From Panicum virgatum (Eukaryota > Streptophyta > Magnoliopsida > Poales > Poaceae): a stretch of 64,000 nt of DNA. Shown piece after piece: positions 56,313 to 64,000 of the stretch (position 1 is its first letter; each line of letters begins with the position of its first letter). The translations under genes and the position numbers were made by a program. The notes under the pieces are model-generated. The model did no database searches, had not been told where the DNA came from, and saw only the letters and a list, made by a program, of their open reading frames with translations. The stretch spans positions 13,544,433-13,608,432 of the forward strand of contig NC_053148.1 in assembly GCF_016808335.1 (NCBI RefSeq), read 5' to 3'.

Positions 56313-56444
56313 CTCAATGTCACGAGTTTAGGCTCGGGGGCTACGAGAGGGGCTATGGATGGCACAGACAATGGGCAACTGTGAATCCGAATTTGATGGC
56401 GGCCAGGAGATAAAAGGTTTAAAACCCTAGAAGTGACTGAACGG

Positions 56445-56452
56445 GTTTATAT
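56445..56452 (-). promoter_or_regulatory. TATA-like box of the Gypsy-2 antisense gene
   Basis: The minus strand reads ATATAAAC about 135 bases upstream of the ATG at 56,312, as in the Gypsy-1 homolog. It is inside the stretch of polypurine-like repeats before the 3' LTR. Confidence 0.4.
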
Positions 56453-56910
56453 GGTCTCTGATGGCAATTTCGTGAATACCAGGAAGATCAACGGATTCTT
56501 TCTTCTTCAGGGAGGTTTTCATCACTTATTCTGCCACTAGTATTCTTTGATTCTTAAATCTAAATTGGGAGATTTAAATTCAAGACTCGGGCGCTGCGGG
56601 ATATGTGTCTCAGAGATTTATTTTTCAATTTTTTTGGAAAATAATGAAGGAAAAAGACTGAAGAGACCCTCAGCCTGATTCTGCGATTCAACTTAAGGCT
56701 CGGGGGCTACTCCATATGGAGCGTGAGTACTTCGAGGACCATATATGATCAAGTTTTTGGGGTTTGAGCACCTCGCAGCCTCGAAGCAACCAGAAGTACT
56801 TGAAAGACTACTTGATGTATCTAAAGGAAGACCCAGAAGACGTTCTGACTACTTGAAGTACTCGAAGACGCCCAATCAAGTACTCGACGCCTGCAGGACT
56901 CGGCTACGAA

Positions 56911-56923
56911 GAGCTCGGGGGCT
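56911..56923 (+). promoter_or_regulatory. Gypsy-2 polypurine tract
   Basis: GAGCTCGGGGGCT abuts the 3' LTR start. Two more copies of GCTCGGGGGCTAC lie at 56,332-56,344 and 56,698-56,710 in the same untranslated region. Confidence 0.8.
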
Positions 56924-57352
56924 TGTTAGACCCGGGGCAGCGGGACTGCTTATAGGCATAGAATGTTCTAGAGTAAGGGATAGCTCATGGATGTACCTTA
57001 CCTTGTACCTTACCTCTCTTGTAACTACATGGATAGGCGTAGAACTAGCCGCAGTACAAAAGGAAACTACCCGATCATGCTGCAGTAGGACTCCAATTGT
57101 ACTGGGCTAGGACTTTCCATGTAACCATGTCCCCCCGGATATATAAGGGCGGGTAGGGACCCCCTCAAAAGACATCAACACCTAAGGCAATACAAACCAC
57201 CACACAGGACGTAGGGTATTACGCAACTCACAGTCCGAACCTGTCTAAATCTTTGTGTTCCTTGCACCATCGAGTTCCAGAGCCGTTGATCCCTACCTAC
57301 AAACTTTACTGCTAAGGGTATCCCTGAGTAGGCTTGGTGGTAAACACCGACA
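56924..57352 (+). repeat. Gypsy-2 3' LTR, 429 bp
   Basis: Starts TGTTAGACCCGGGG and ends AACACCGACA. Compared with the 5' LTR it has a short tandem duplication of TACCTTACCTTG near 56,995-57,015 and a few other indels and substitutions. Confidence 0.93.
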
Positions 57353-58114
57353 GCTGGATGGCATGAACACACTCAAAAGCTATTAGGACATTATCTGTGA
57401 TTAATCTCCCTGGGATAAAAGCGCTTTGAGTTGGTGAAATAATCTCTTGCAGAAAAGGTCTAATTCTGTTTGCCAAACACTTGGAAACAATTTTATAGAC
57501 CACATTGCACAAGCTGATCGGTTAAAGTCCTTCAACTCATCTGGTTTGTCCTTTTTAGGGATTAGAACTATCGATGTATTGTTCACTCCCTCTGGCATAA
57601 CACCTTCATCAAAAAAATTCCGCACCGCACCAATTACCTCCTCTCGTAGCACTTCCCAATTTCTTTGAAAGAATCGAGCTGGGAAGCCATCCGGTCCAGG
57701 GGCTTTTAGTGGACCAATCTGGAATAGTGCATCTGAGATTTCATCATCAGTAAATAGTTTACACAGTACGTCATTCATGTCACCATTGACTTTATTCTAG
57801 ATAATATCAAGGAGTGGTTCTGGGCATAATGTTTCATCTCGAGTATAGAGCTTTTTGAAGAAAGTTGTCACCATTTCCTCCATCACTTTTTTATTCTCAA
57901 CATATCTACTATCCTCAGCCTTTAGTCTTCTAATCTTATTTTTCTTCGCACGCCAAGCAGCCTTCCGGTGGAAAAAACTAGTGTTTCTATCCCCTTCCTG
58001 CAGCCAGGAAATCCTTGACCGTTGAAGCCACATCATCTCTTCCCTATACAATAACTCATCCATCCTGTATTTTATATGTTTTATTGCCGCCAGGTTTCCC
58101 ACTGGATCCTGCAT
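57353..58114 (-). pseudogene. LINE reverse transcriptase, N-terminal part
   Basis: Read from 58,114 leftward: WLQRSRISWLQEGDRNTSFF, IRRLKAEDSRYV, FTDDEISDALFQIGPLKAPG with PDGFPARFFQ, IVLIPKKDKPDELKDF, then [20 protein letters not shown] with PGRLITDN to the Gypsy-2 boundary at 57,353. These are standard LINE reverse-transcriptase blocks. There is a stop near 57,780 and a frameshift near 57,520. Confidence 0.87.
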
Positions 58115-58331
58115 TAGGAGTTGTTCAAGCTTTGTCTTAGCTTGTTCGAGTTCTTTTGTAACTGATCCAAAATGCTCCTTGCTCCATTATCTCAAAGACC
58201 TCATCATTGACTTGAGTTTATTGGAGAGTTCCAGCAGATTATGAGCCGGCAGCTCCTTATCCCATGTTTGTTTGATGACCTCCGATAAGGACTCCATTCG
58301 TTCCCACATAATTTCATATCTGAAGCACCTT

Positions 58332-58335
58332 TTAG

Positions 58336-58385
<50 letters not shown>

Positions 58386-59339
58386 ATCCACTTCTGCCTT
58401 CAGTAAAAGTGGACAATGATCTGACCTAGAGGACACCAAATGAACTACTTGGGCGTCACTAAAAAGGTCAGTCCAGGATGGAGAAGCAACCGCACGGTCC
58501 AAACGAACTCCATTTCTCTCCCCTTCTTGGTTATTGCTGTAGGTCCACGGTAGACCAAGAAAGCCTAAATCATGGAGATCGCATTGGGATGGAACCTCTC
58601 TAAAGTCCATCATTTGTTTCTCTTTTCTTCGAGTTTGGGAGAAATGCTCGAACGACCACATACTTCGTTAAAGTCTCCAGTCATCATCCAAGGTGCGCTG
58701 GACTTATTTTTCATCATTTGCATTCGCTCCCACATCAAGTGTCGATCTTGCACTCTTGGTTCCCCCATACACAAATGTTCCCCTCCATTTCAAATTCTTG
58801 TCCTGGTCCTTCACCAGCACATCCACATGATGTTAACCGATAGACAATAGCTCCACATCAAGGTTTTCATCCCAAAAAAGTCCCAAACCTCCTCCCTTTC
58901 CATCCCCTTAAGCTGTTAAACAATTTCATAGACCAAGTCTCCACTTGAGGTTGCAAACATGATCATCACTTTGTCTTGTCTCCGACAGGAACACTATTTT
59001 GGGGGTTATATGTCCGTACTAGCCGGACCAACTCTTGAACTGTTCGGGAGTGCCCCCCACCCCCCAACAGTTCCAGCTTAGAATATTCATTGCTCCTGAC
59101 GGGGGCTCGCCGTGAGCACCCGTCAGGTTTCCAGATTGCAAAATGCAATCAATAGTAGTCGGATCTCTCATCAAAAAACCATCCTCCATTCTCCTTTTTG
59201 CTTTTTCTATTACAACCAAAACTGGAGCAGACCATATCTCATTCTCTGCCTCTGATAAGGCCAGGTTGATGTGCAAAGGTTTTTGGCGAGGTCGGCCACA
59301 AGTCACCCATGCTGACTTACTAGAGAGTAGAAGAAACAC
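58332..59339 (-). pseudogene. LINE APE-type endonuclease
   Basis: N-terminal domain of ORF2, nicking target DNA. It begins with MNILSWNCWGVGG near 59,090, and the C-terminal part has DLGFLGLPWTYSN, RLDRAVASPSW and HLVSSRSDHCPLLLKAE, where SDH holds catalytic residues. Several stops and frameshifts lie in the middle (about 58,660-59,020). A (CT)22 microsatellite interrupts the end. Confidence 0.85.
58339..58382. repeat. (CT)22 microsatellite in the LINE
   Basis: 22 CT units, read as alternating Arg-Glu on the minus strand. It lies at the end of the endonuclease domain and probably arose after insertion. Confidence 0.95.
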
Positions 59340-60039
59340 TGATATATCAGGGGCACTGATATATCAGGGGTATGATTTTTTGCCACAACCACAGGGAGAA
59401 CCAGACTTGTGAGCAAGCAGCCAAATAGCACAAGTAGCTCCACTCTTTTATTTCATCAGGAAGGAACATCATTACAAGGAAAAACAGGATATCAGGCGGA
59501 TAAAAACAAACTGCAACAAAAACATCCATGCAGAGGCCTAAAGAGAACAAGCACATGCTAATGAGGCCACTTCGCACACCAACACAGCATGATGTCAACA
59601 CATTCTGCCCACAGACTGAGGAGGTATCTAGCTTGGGATTTAGCATCCAGACAATCTGGACAAACACCTGAACGGACCGTCGCCATCCCTTGCCACGGCC
59701 GTTCACCATGATGGGATTCATGGTTCCTGTCGGGCGCTCTCAGTCGCGCCCGACAGTTTGCCGGTAGCCCCAGGACCGGTCGCTGCCCTTCCACCATTTA
59801 ATCCCTATGTTGCCAAGCCACTTTCCTTGATGCTGTCCTCTACAATTTCACCTTCATTACATGTAATCTGTGTTGTAGGTTGCAGACCCTTTTCGCTGTG
59901 GCCATCAACTAGTGTCATAGTTTGCTGTAGTTTGCTGGATAGGCTTTTTTTGCCACTGGTTCCATATCTTCCTCCTCCGCATTGCTCTCTTCCCGAGAAC
60001 GCACATTCCCAGCACCCTGAACCACCAATATATTTTTGC
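59340..60039. other. LINE region between ORF1 and ORF2, no clear motif
   Basis: ORFs here have no recognisable domain. A 17-base unit CACTGATATATCAGGGG is directly repeated at about 59,337-59,370. Otherwise nothing stands out. Confidence 0.4.
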
Positions 60040-60822
60040 TTATAGAATTTTGTGAGTTTTTATTGTGATTGCCCTGTTCCTCACGCACCATTCATTTCCA
60101 GCTCTTGACCTTCTTTTTATCAGTTGATTCCATAGTTGTTTGTTTGTTAGCTTCTGTATTTTCCTCTTCATCAGTCTGATCATTGTCACTTGAAGGCTTT
60201 GTCTTGGGAGCTTGCATATGGTCATCACCAACTGATAGTCGTGCCACTTCTGCCTCCACCTGCTCGACAACACCTTTTCCCCATCATGTTTTTGTTCCTG
60301 GCTTGCCGGGGTTGGTGCACGCCAAGGCCGAGGAGAAGGTGTTTGGGTTGAGGCTTGGCCCATTGCATCTGGCATGAACCAAGTGTGAGGGAATTCAAAG
60401 TGAACTGGAAGCACCCTGAACTTCAGGTTGTACATGATTCTGCGATCTGACTTAGGCATGTCGCATCTCGCCTCCATGTGCCCTATGTAGCCACAAAAAA
60501 GGCAGAAGTTAGGCAGCCTTTCATACCTGATTTGCACCAGTACCTCCTCCCCTGTGATCTCATCGACTAGCGACAACTCCTTACGCAGGGGCCTATACAA
60601 GGGTAGCTTGACCTTGGTCCTGACAAACTTGTCACTGATGCTTCCCCTAGCACTACTATCAACTATCAATGTTGAACCCATACATTCTCCTAAATCAAAG
60701 GCAAGCTTCTTTGTAAGCAGATAGAAAGGAATCTTTCTAAATTGTACCCACATTGGTACATGCAAGAAAAGAACAGAAGAGGGCTCATCTCCTTCGGCAA
60801 GACCTTCCACCAAGAAGATGTT
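60040..60822 (-). pseudogene. LINE ORF1, DUF4283/CCHC RNA-binding protein, 5'-truncated
   Basis: Starts at the truncated LINE end with [18 protein letters not shown], then [17 protein letters not shown] (end of a DUF4283-like domain), and a zinc knuckle CLFCGYIGHMEARC at about 60,480. A Lys-rich C-terminus ends at a stop at 60,040. It binds LINE RNA. The ORF runs into host-gene sequence at 60,811-60,831, which is not LINE. Confidence 0.85.
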
Positions 60823-61508
60823 TGTTCTCACTATCCAAGCTGGTGTTGAAGGATACCATATTAATGTGGGAGGTCGGCATGTTGCCTCATTTCCACATAG
60901 GATGGTAACTTTTCTGCTTTGACAGCGAGTTTTTAGCTCATTGTGGGGATGTGGGGAAAATCACTGAGCACTTTTTTTATTATCCATCTTTATCAGGGAT
61001 TTGCTCCTGAAGATGTGACAGGTTTAGCAATAAGAGGAGGCATAGATGTTCACTCTGTATATGCAACTACACTTCCAAGGGTCCATCCTAGTTTTTCTCT
61101 CCAATAGGTCTTGGAAATATCTGATAGGTGGAAGGCTCGTCCTATGCCAGAGGAACCCATTCAACATTTTTTGGTATCCTATCTGCTATGAACCATTTCG
61201 CTGAGTGCATGGCCATTAGGAAAACTGGGATGCAATTTCCTGCCATCCAATTGGGAAATGTGGTTGCTCGGTTTTTTGTAGCACTGGTAAGAATGTAATG
61301 TGAGTTCTCATGGTAGAGTTCAATCTTCATATAGTAATGCACCACAAGGCATGAGATTGTGGCATGCTTACTTCTGCAGAGCCATAGAATGGAGATAAAT
61401 GCAGTGCTAAAGAAGGAAGCAGGATTTTCTGGAGATATTGCCATTCTGTCATTTATCGACCGGTATGAGCTGGTGGTTCTGAAAATAGTTTCCATGTGTC
61501 AATATGGG
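60812..61508 (+). pseudogene. GT31 galactosyltransferase gene, continuation after the LINE
   Basis: Exon pieces: 60,812-60,904 ([20 protein letters not shown] to PHRM), 60,997-61,286 and 61,380-61,508. They encode the rest of the lectin domain ([19 protein letters not shown]) and the start of the GT31 catalytic domain ([49 protein letters not shown]). Intron donors GTAACT (60,905), GTAAGA (61,287) and GTAAGG (61,509) are sound. Damage: TAG after SFSLQ (a CAG-to-TAG pattern) at about 61,107 and a 1-base indel near 61,163. The exon with the D-D-D motif of the active site is not seen before 64,000. Confidence 0.87.
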
Positions 61509-61516
61509 GTAAGGCA

Positions 61517-61829
61517 TCCTACAACTCTTACCACATACTATTGTGCAAGAACGCCTCTTGTGCCTTGAGAAGAAGAAGAGGCATAACAGTCTTGAGCATG
61601 CTCACTACATCATCAAGTGAGTAGGGCCACAGTGTCCCAGGTGCATCTATTGTTCTTCTAATGCTCCTAACATTCTTGGCGTCCTTATCAAAGCAATGTT
61701 GTATGGTGTGCCGAGGTACAGCAATCGCCGTCCTTCCACGTGACCAGAGCACCTCATAATGTTTTTGCTCCCTTGATCCCCCTGAGGGGCTGTGAGACAT
61801 TTCAGAAAGCTTAGACTGTGGAGAGTTAT
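61517..61829 (-). pseudogene. Unrecognised coding fragment, part 1 (left of solo LTR)
   Basis: I do not recognise the protein. The minus strand reads SPQSKLSEMSHSPSGGSREQ, EVLWSRGRTAIAVPRH, TIDAPGTLWPYSLDDVVSML, and a Leu-rich end (KTVMPLLLLKAQEAFLHNSMW). The frame leads back, across the solo LTR, to 62,448-62,790. Its 3' part is duplicated in inverted orientation at 62,788-63,000. Confidence 0.45.
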
Positions 61830-62447
61830 TGTTGGGAACCGAGGTGGCCCTAATACCCACTATGTTGAGGAACTACACCTAAGATACATCAACACACTCT
61901 AGAGTCGGTTAGCTTTTTCAATTCTTAGCTACTTAGTGTGTAAGGTCCTTTCGACGGCAGAGCTACTTTCTCACTTTTAGGTGGCAGAGCCTACCAATAG
62001 ATGAAGCTGGCTTTCGAGAGGCAAAACCTTCCTATGAGGAAGCCCAGACATTTTGAGATCCTGGGTGGCAGAGCCAGCCTACGATAGATCACAACTTATA
62101 CACTAAGTACTTAGAAACTAGGAGACTAACACTTACAAAGTACTTGATTTACTACAACACAATAGTATTACACAAGAGTACACAACACACCCTCTTTCTA
62201 TGGCTATCCTAGCACTCACCCTTCTCATCTACCATACTCTTAGATAGATGGCATGGCAAGGAGGGGTCCTCTATTTATAGGCCAAGGCGGATCATAGGGT
62301 GGTGACATGTGTCCCCCCTTCTAGAGAATTCCTAAATATTACAAGGTTTCTAATTTATTTATTACTAATTCTAAAATACTCCATGAAAATATCTTCTTAT
62401 TGCCTTGTAGAGAATACTCTAGAAGGTTGCCCTGCATTCTGTCAACA
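61830..62447 (-). mobile_element. Solo LTR, 618 bp
   Basis: In the minus orientation it starts TGTTGACAGAATGC and ends CGGTTCCCAACA. TATA box CCTATAAATAGAGG (about 62,268-62,281, minus). Flanks GTTAT (61,825-61,829) and ATTAT (62,448-62,452) form a 5-bp target duplication with one mismatch. No coding sequence was found; the family is not identified. Confidence 0.75.
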
Positions 62448-62787
62448 ATTATCAATGTGATATAGCAGACCATGCATCTTTATGATATCTTCGATTGTTA
62501 TCCTTGAGTCAGTATATGCCATAGCTTTCAATGCTAGATTCAACTTGCACATCTCTTTGCCATCAGGACTGCACATTGCTGAATGCGGGATAACCTTGTA
62601 GAAAACTTGGTAGAGCCACTAAAACATGCAACTTATTCCAAATGCTGACAAAAAAGAAGTATGGTACACAAGTAGTCGTTCATCTGATGGCCATCTCAAC
62701 TTGCCAAAAAGGTTTGTAACTTCTTCACATAGCTGAAAAATGACATCCGGTTCATCTTTCACCAGCAGCTTCTGCATTAAAGATAGT
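62448..62787 (-). pseudogene. Unrecognised coding fragment, part 2 (right of solo LTR)
   Basis: The minus strand gives EVTNLFGKLRWPSDERLLVY, then, after a stop, WLYQVFYKVIPHSAMCSPDG, CKLNLALKAMAYTDSRITIE and DIIKMHGLLYHID, leading into part 1. The frame continuity across the LTR, and its preserved hydrophobic pattern, suggest a former exon set. Identity unknown. Confidence 0.4.
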
Positions 62788-63060
62788 CACGTGGAAGGAG
62801 GGCGATTGTTGTACCTCGTCACACCATACAATATTGCTTTTACAAGGACGCCAAGAATGTTAGGAGCATTAGAAGCACAGAAGATGCACTTGCGTCAATG
62901 TGGCCCTATTCTCTTGATGATGTAGTGAGCATGCTCAAGACTGTTATGTCTCTTCTTCTTCTCAAGGCACAAGACGTGTTCTTGCACAATAATCTGTGGC
63001 ACTACTTGCAAATGGAAAACATCTGGCCACGGGAGTTGCACGAGATGGGTGATGTCCTCG
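62788..63060 (+). pseudogene. Inverted copy of the unrecognised coding fragment
   Basis: From CACGTGGAAGGAGGGC (62,788) to about 63,000 the plus strand matches the minus strand of 61,750-61,517 at about 90% by eye. It includes the LWPYSLDDVVSML-equivalent and LLLLKAQDVFLHNNLW segments, and continues further with HYLQMENIWPRELHEMGDVL. It forms one arm of an inverted repeat with a loop of about 1.0 kb. Confidence 0.7.
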
Positions 63061-64000
63061 AGCCAACACCAGCAGAAGCGAAGTTGATTTGAAAGATTCC
63101 TTATGGGAAGAGGAGAATACGAGGAATAAAGTTTGGCCATTTCGAAGAAAGGTAAAACCATGCATGCTCGGCATGTTTTTCTTTTCCAATAAGATACAAA
63201 AATAACATGGTGTACTTGCAACTACAGTACACATTATGTTTGTGTGTTTGTGAACATTGACTCCAGTCTGTAAACATTTCAAATTTTCCAGTGTGACCAA
63301 TCCATTAGGAAGCCTGAAATGCAATGTTTTAATTTTCATGGAGTTCAATTATGAAGTACCTAAAATATGCTATTGTCAAAATATTTTTGTCCTTGTATCA
63401 ACTTGTTTTGGAGTGCATATGCTATGTTGATGGTACTGAACTTTGTTGTTGTTTTTTACCTGTATTGTTAAAATGTTAAATATTACGCAATGTGTTTTGT
63501 ATTTTATTCACTGATTTGTGCCCTGCACTCCTTTTAAGTATCGGTCGGTTTTAAGAACAATAGATCATGGTCTGTAGTAATGTATTTTAGGATAGGCAAA
63601 CACTAATGGTTCAGTTGATAGATGCAGAGGTGCCGCTGACAGTATCCAGTTTATGTAAATGGTTGTCATGAATAAGTCATCATTGAATGGCTGACTTCAA
63701 AACTTAAATTGCTTCTAGCTTTTATCACTTCATTTTGAATGTTGCATGGTTCTGCTATTTATATGTGCGATCAGAATTTGCTCGGAACCGAAGCCTATTT
63801 GGCTAGCAACAATAAAATTTGGTGTTGTTAATACATGTCATGCAGCAGTTATGTTGTGTCTATTGAAACTAAGAATCACAATAATTTTTTCAGACGAAAT
63901 GGACCGTGATCGTAGTAGTGGACGCTGAACTGGAAGAAGCTCGGAGTAACTTATGCATCACAGACTATGTGTATAGCCACTGAAAACAAGCAGAGTGTAG
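63061..64000. other. Non-coding flank
   Basis: A/T-rich with short ORFs only; no recognisable motif. It may be intron of the galactosyltransferase gene or intergenic. Confidence 0.4.

Larger units (their letters stand above)
46493..57352 (+). mobile_element. Gypsy-2: full-length Ty3/gypsy LTR retrotransposon, Tat/Retand-like, 10,860 bp
   Basis: Complete structure: 5' LTR (46,493-46,903), primer-binding site, gag, pol, 120-bp repeats, an antisense gene, polypurine tract, 3' LTR (56,924-57,352). The flanks are TCTGG (46,488-46,492) and GCTGG (57,353-57,357), a 5-bp target duplication with one mismatch. Removing the element and one target copy leaves the LINE reverse transcriptase frame continuous. 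Gag, pol and antisense gene have stops and frameshifts. The LTRs differ by small indels and a number of substitutions. Confidence 0.93.
43841..60811 (-). mobile_element. L1-type LINE, 5'-truncated, split by Gypsy-2
   Basis: Non-LTR retrotransposon whose poly(A) end is the T-run at 43,841-43,847. It carries ORF1 (60,822-60,040), endonuclease, reverse transcriptase, zinc-binding and RNase H domains on the minus strand. Without Gypsy-2 (46,493-57,352) it is about 6.1 kb. The flanks AAGGGAAGAT (43,831) and CAAGAAGAT (60,811) are a probable imperfect target-site duplication. ORF1 lacks its N-terminus, so the element was truncated on insertion. It lies in a coding exon of the galactosyltransferase gene, opposite to it. 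Confidence 0.9.

Overview
The window is nuclear DNA from a plant, very probably a grass (Poaceae) and most likely a panicoid. The signs are a host gene with GT-AG introns and a GC-rich first exon, Tat/Retand-type Ty3/gypsy elements with an antisense gene, a Sirevirus-like solo LTR, Tourist- and hAT-like MITEs, a TTTGCCGAG-type CACTA terminus and a plant-mobile-domain gene. There are no bacterial operons, rRNA or functional tRNA genes. Almost everything is transposable element, much of it nested. The species cannot be fixed from the sequence alone.

Layout. 1-13,894: a Ty3/gypsy element (Gypsy-1, minus strand) whose 3' LTR is cut by the window start. It carries a six-exon antisense gene (1,869-4,702) and is interrupted in its protease by a 1.77-kb Sirevirus-like solo LTR (8,674-10,442, TSD GAGGG). 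Gypsy-1 itself lies inside a Ty1/copia element (Copia-1, minus, about 13,895-20,300), which is also cut by a Tourist-like MITE (16,863-17,184) and a 1.7-kb TIR element (17,347-19,078). 21,300-23,554: a decayed seven-exon plant-mobile-domain gene, followed by an array of short palindromes. 24,160-34,270: degenerate LTR material, one hypothetical ORF, a 27-G homopolymer, a 3' fragment of an amino-acid permease gene, a CACTA end, and a hairpin hAT MITE. 34,280-36,402: a decayed copia 3' half with its LTR, next to a second LTR of the same type in the opposite orientation. 37,510-40,252: a long TGTAACA-type LTR with CGGATGATCCG palindromes. 40,515-41,793: three MITEs.

42,516-61,508 holds the one clear host gene: a GT31 beta-1,3-galactosyltransferase (hydroxyproline O-galactosyltransferase type). 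Its lectin-domain exon is split by a 17-kb insertion. That insertion is an L1-type LINE on the minus strand (43,841-60,811). The LINE contains a tRNA-derived SINE (44,511-44,628) and is split in its reverse transcriptase by a second, full-length Ty3/gypsy element (Gypsy-2, plus, 46,493-57,352), which has its own antisense multi-exon gene. The gene resumes at 60,812, and its DxD-bearing exons are not seen before 64,000. From 61,510 to 63,060 an intron-like stretch holds an unrecognised minus-strand coding fragment, cut by a 618-bp solo LTR and partly copied as an inverted repeat.

The most interesting material is the pair of antisense, spliced, TATA-bearing genes in two diverged gypsy families; polypurine-tract-like motifs multiplied next to their 3' LTRs; unrelated LTRs that each carry arrays of short palindromes; and the datable stack SINE-LINE-gypsy inside a glycosyltransferase exon. 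All identity and repeat counts given here were made by eye.
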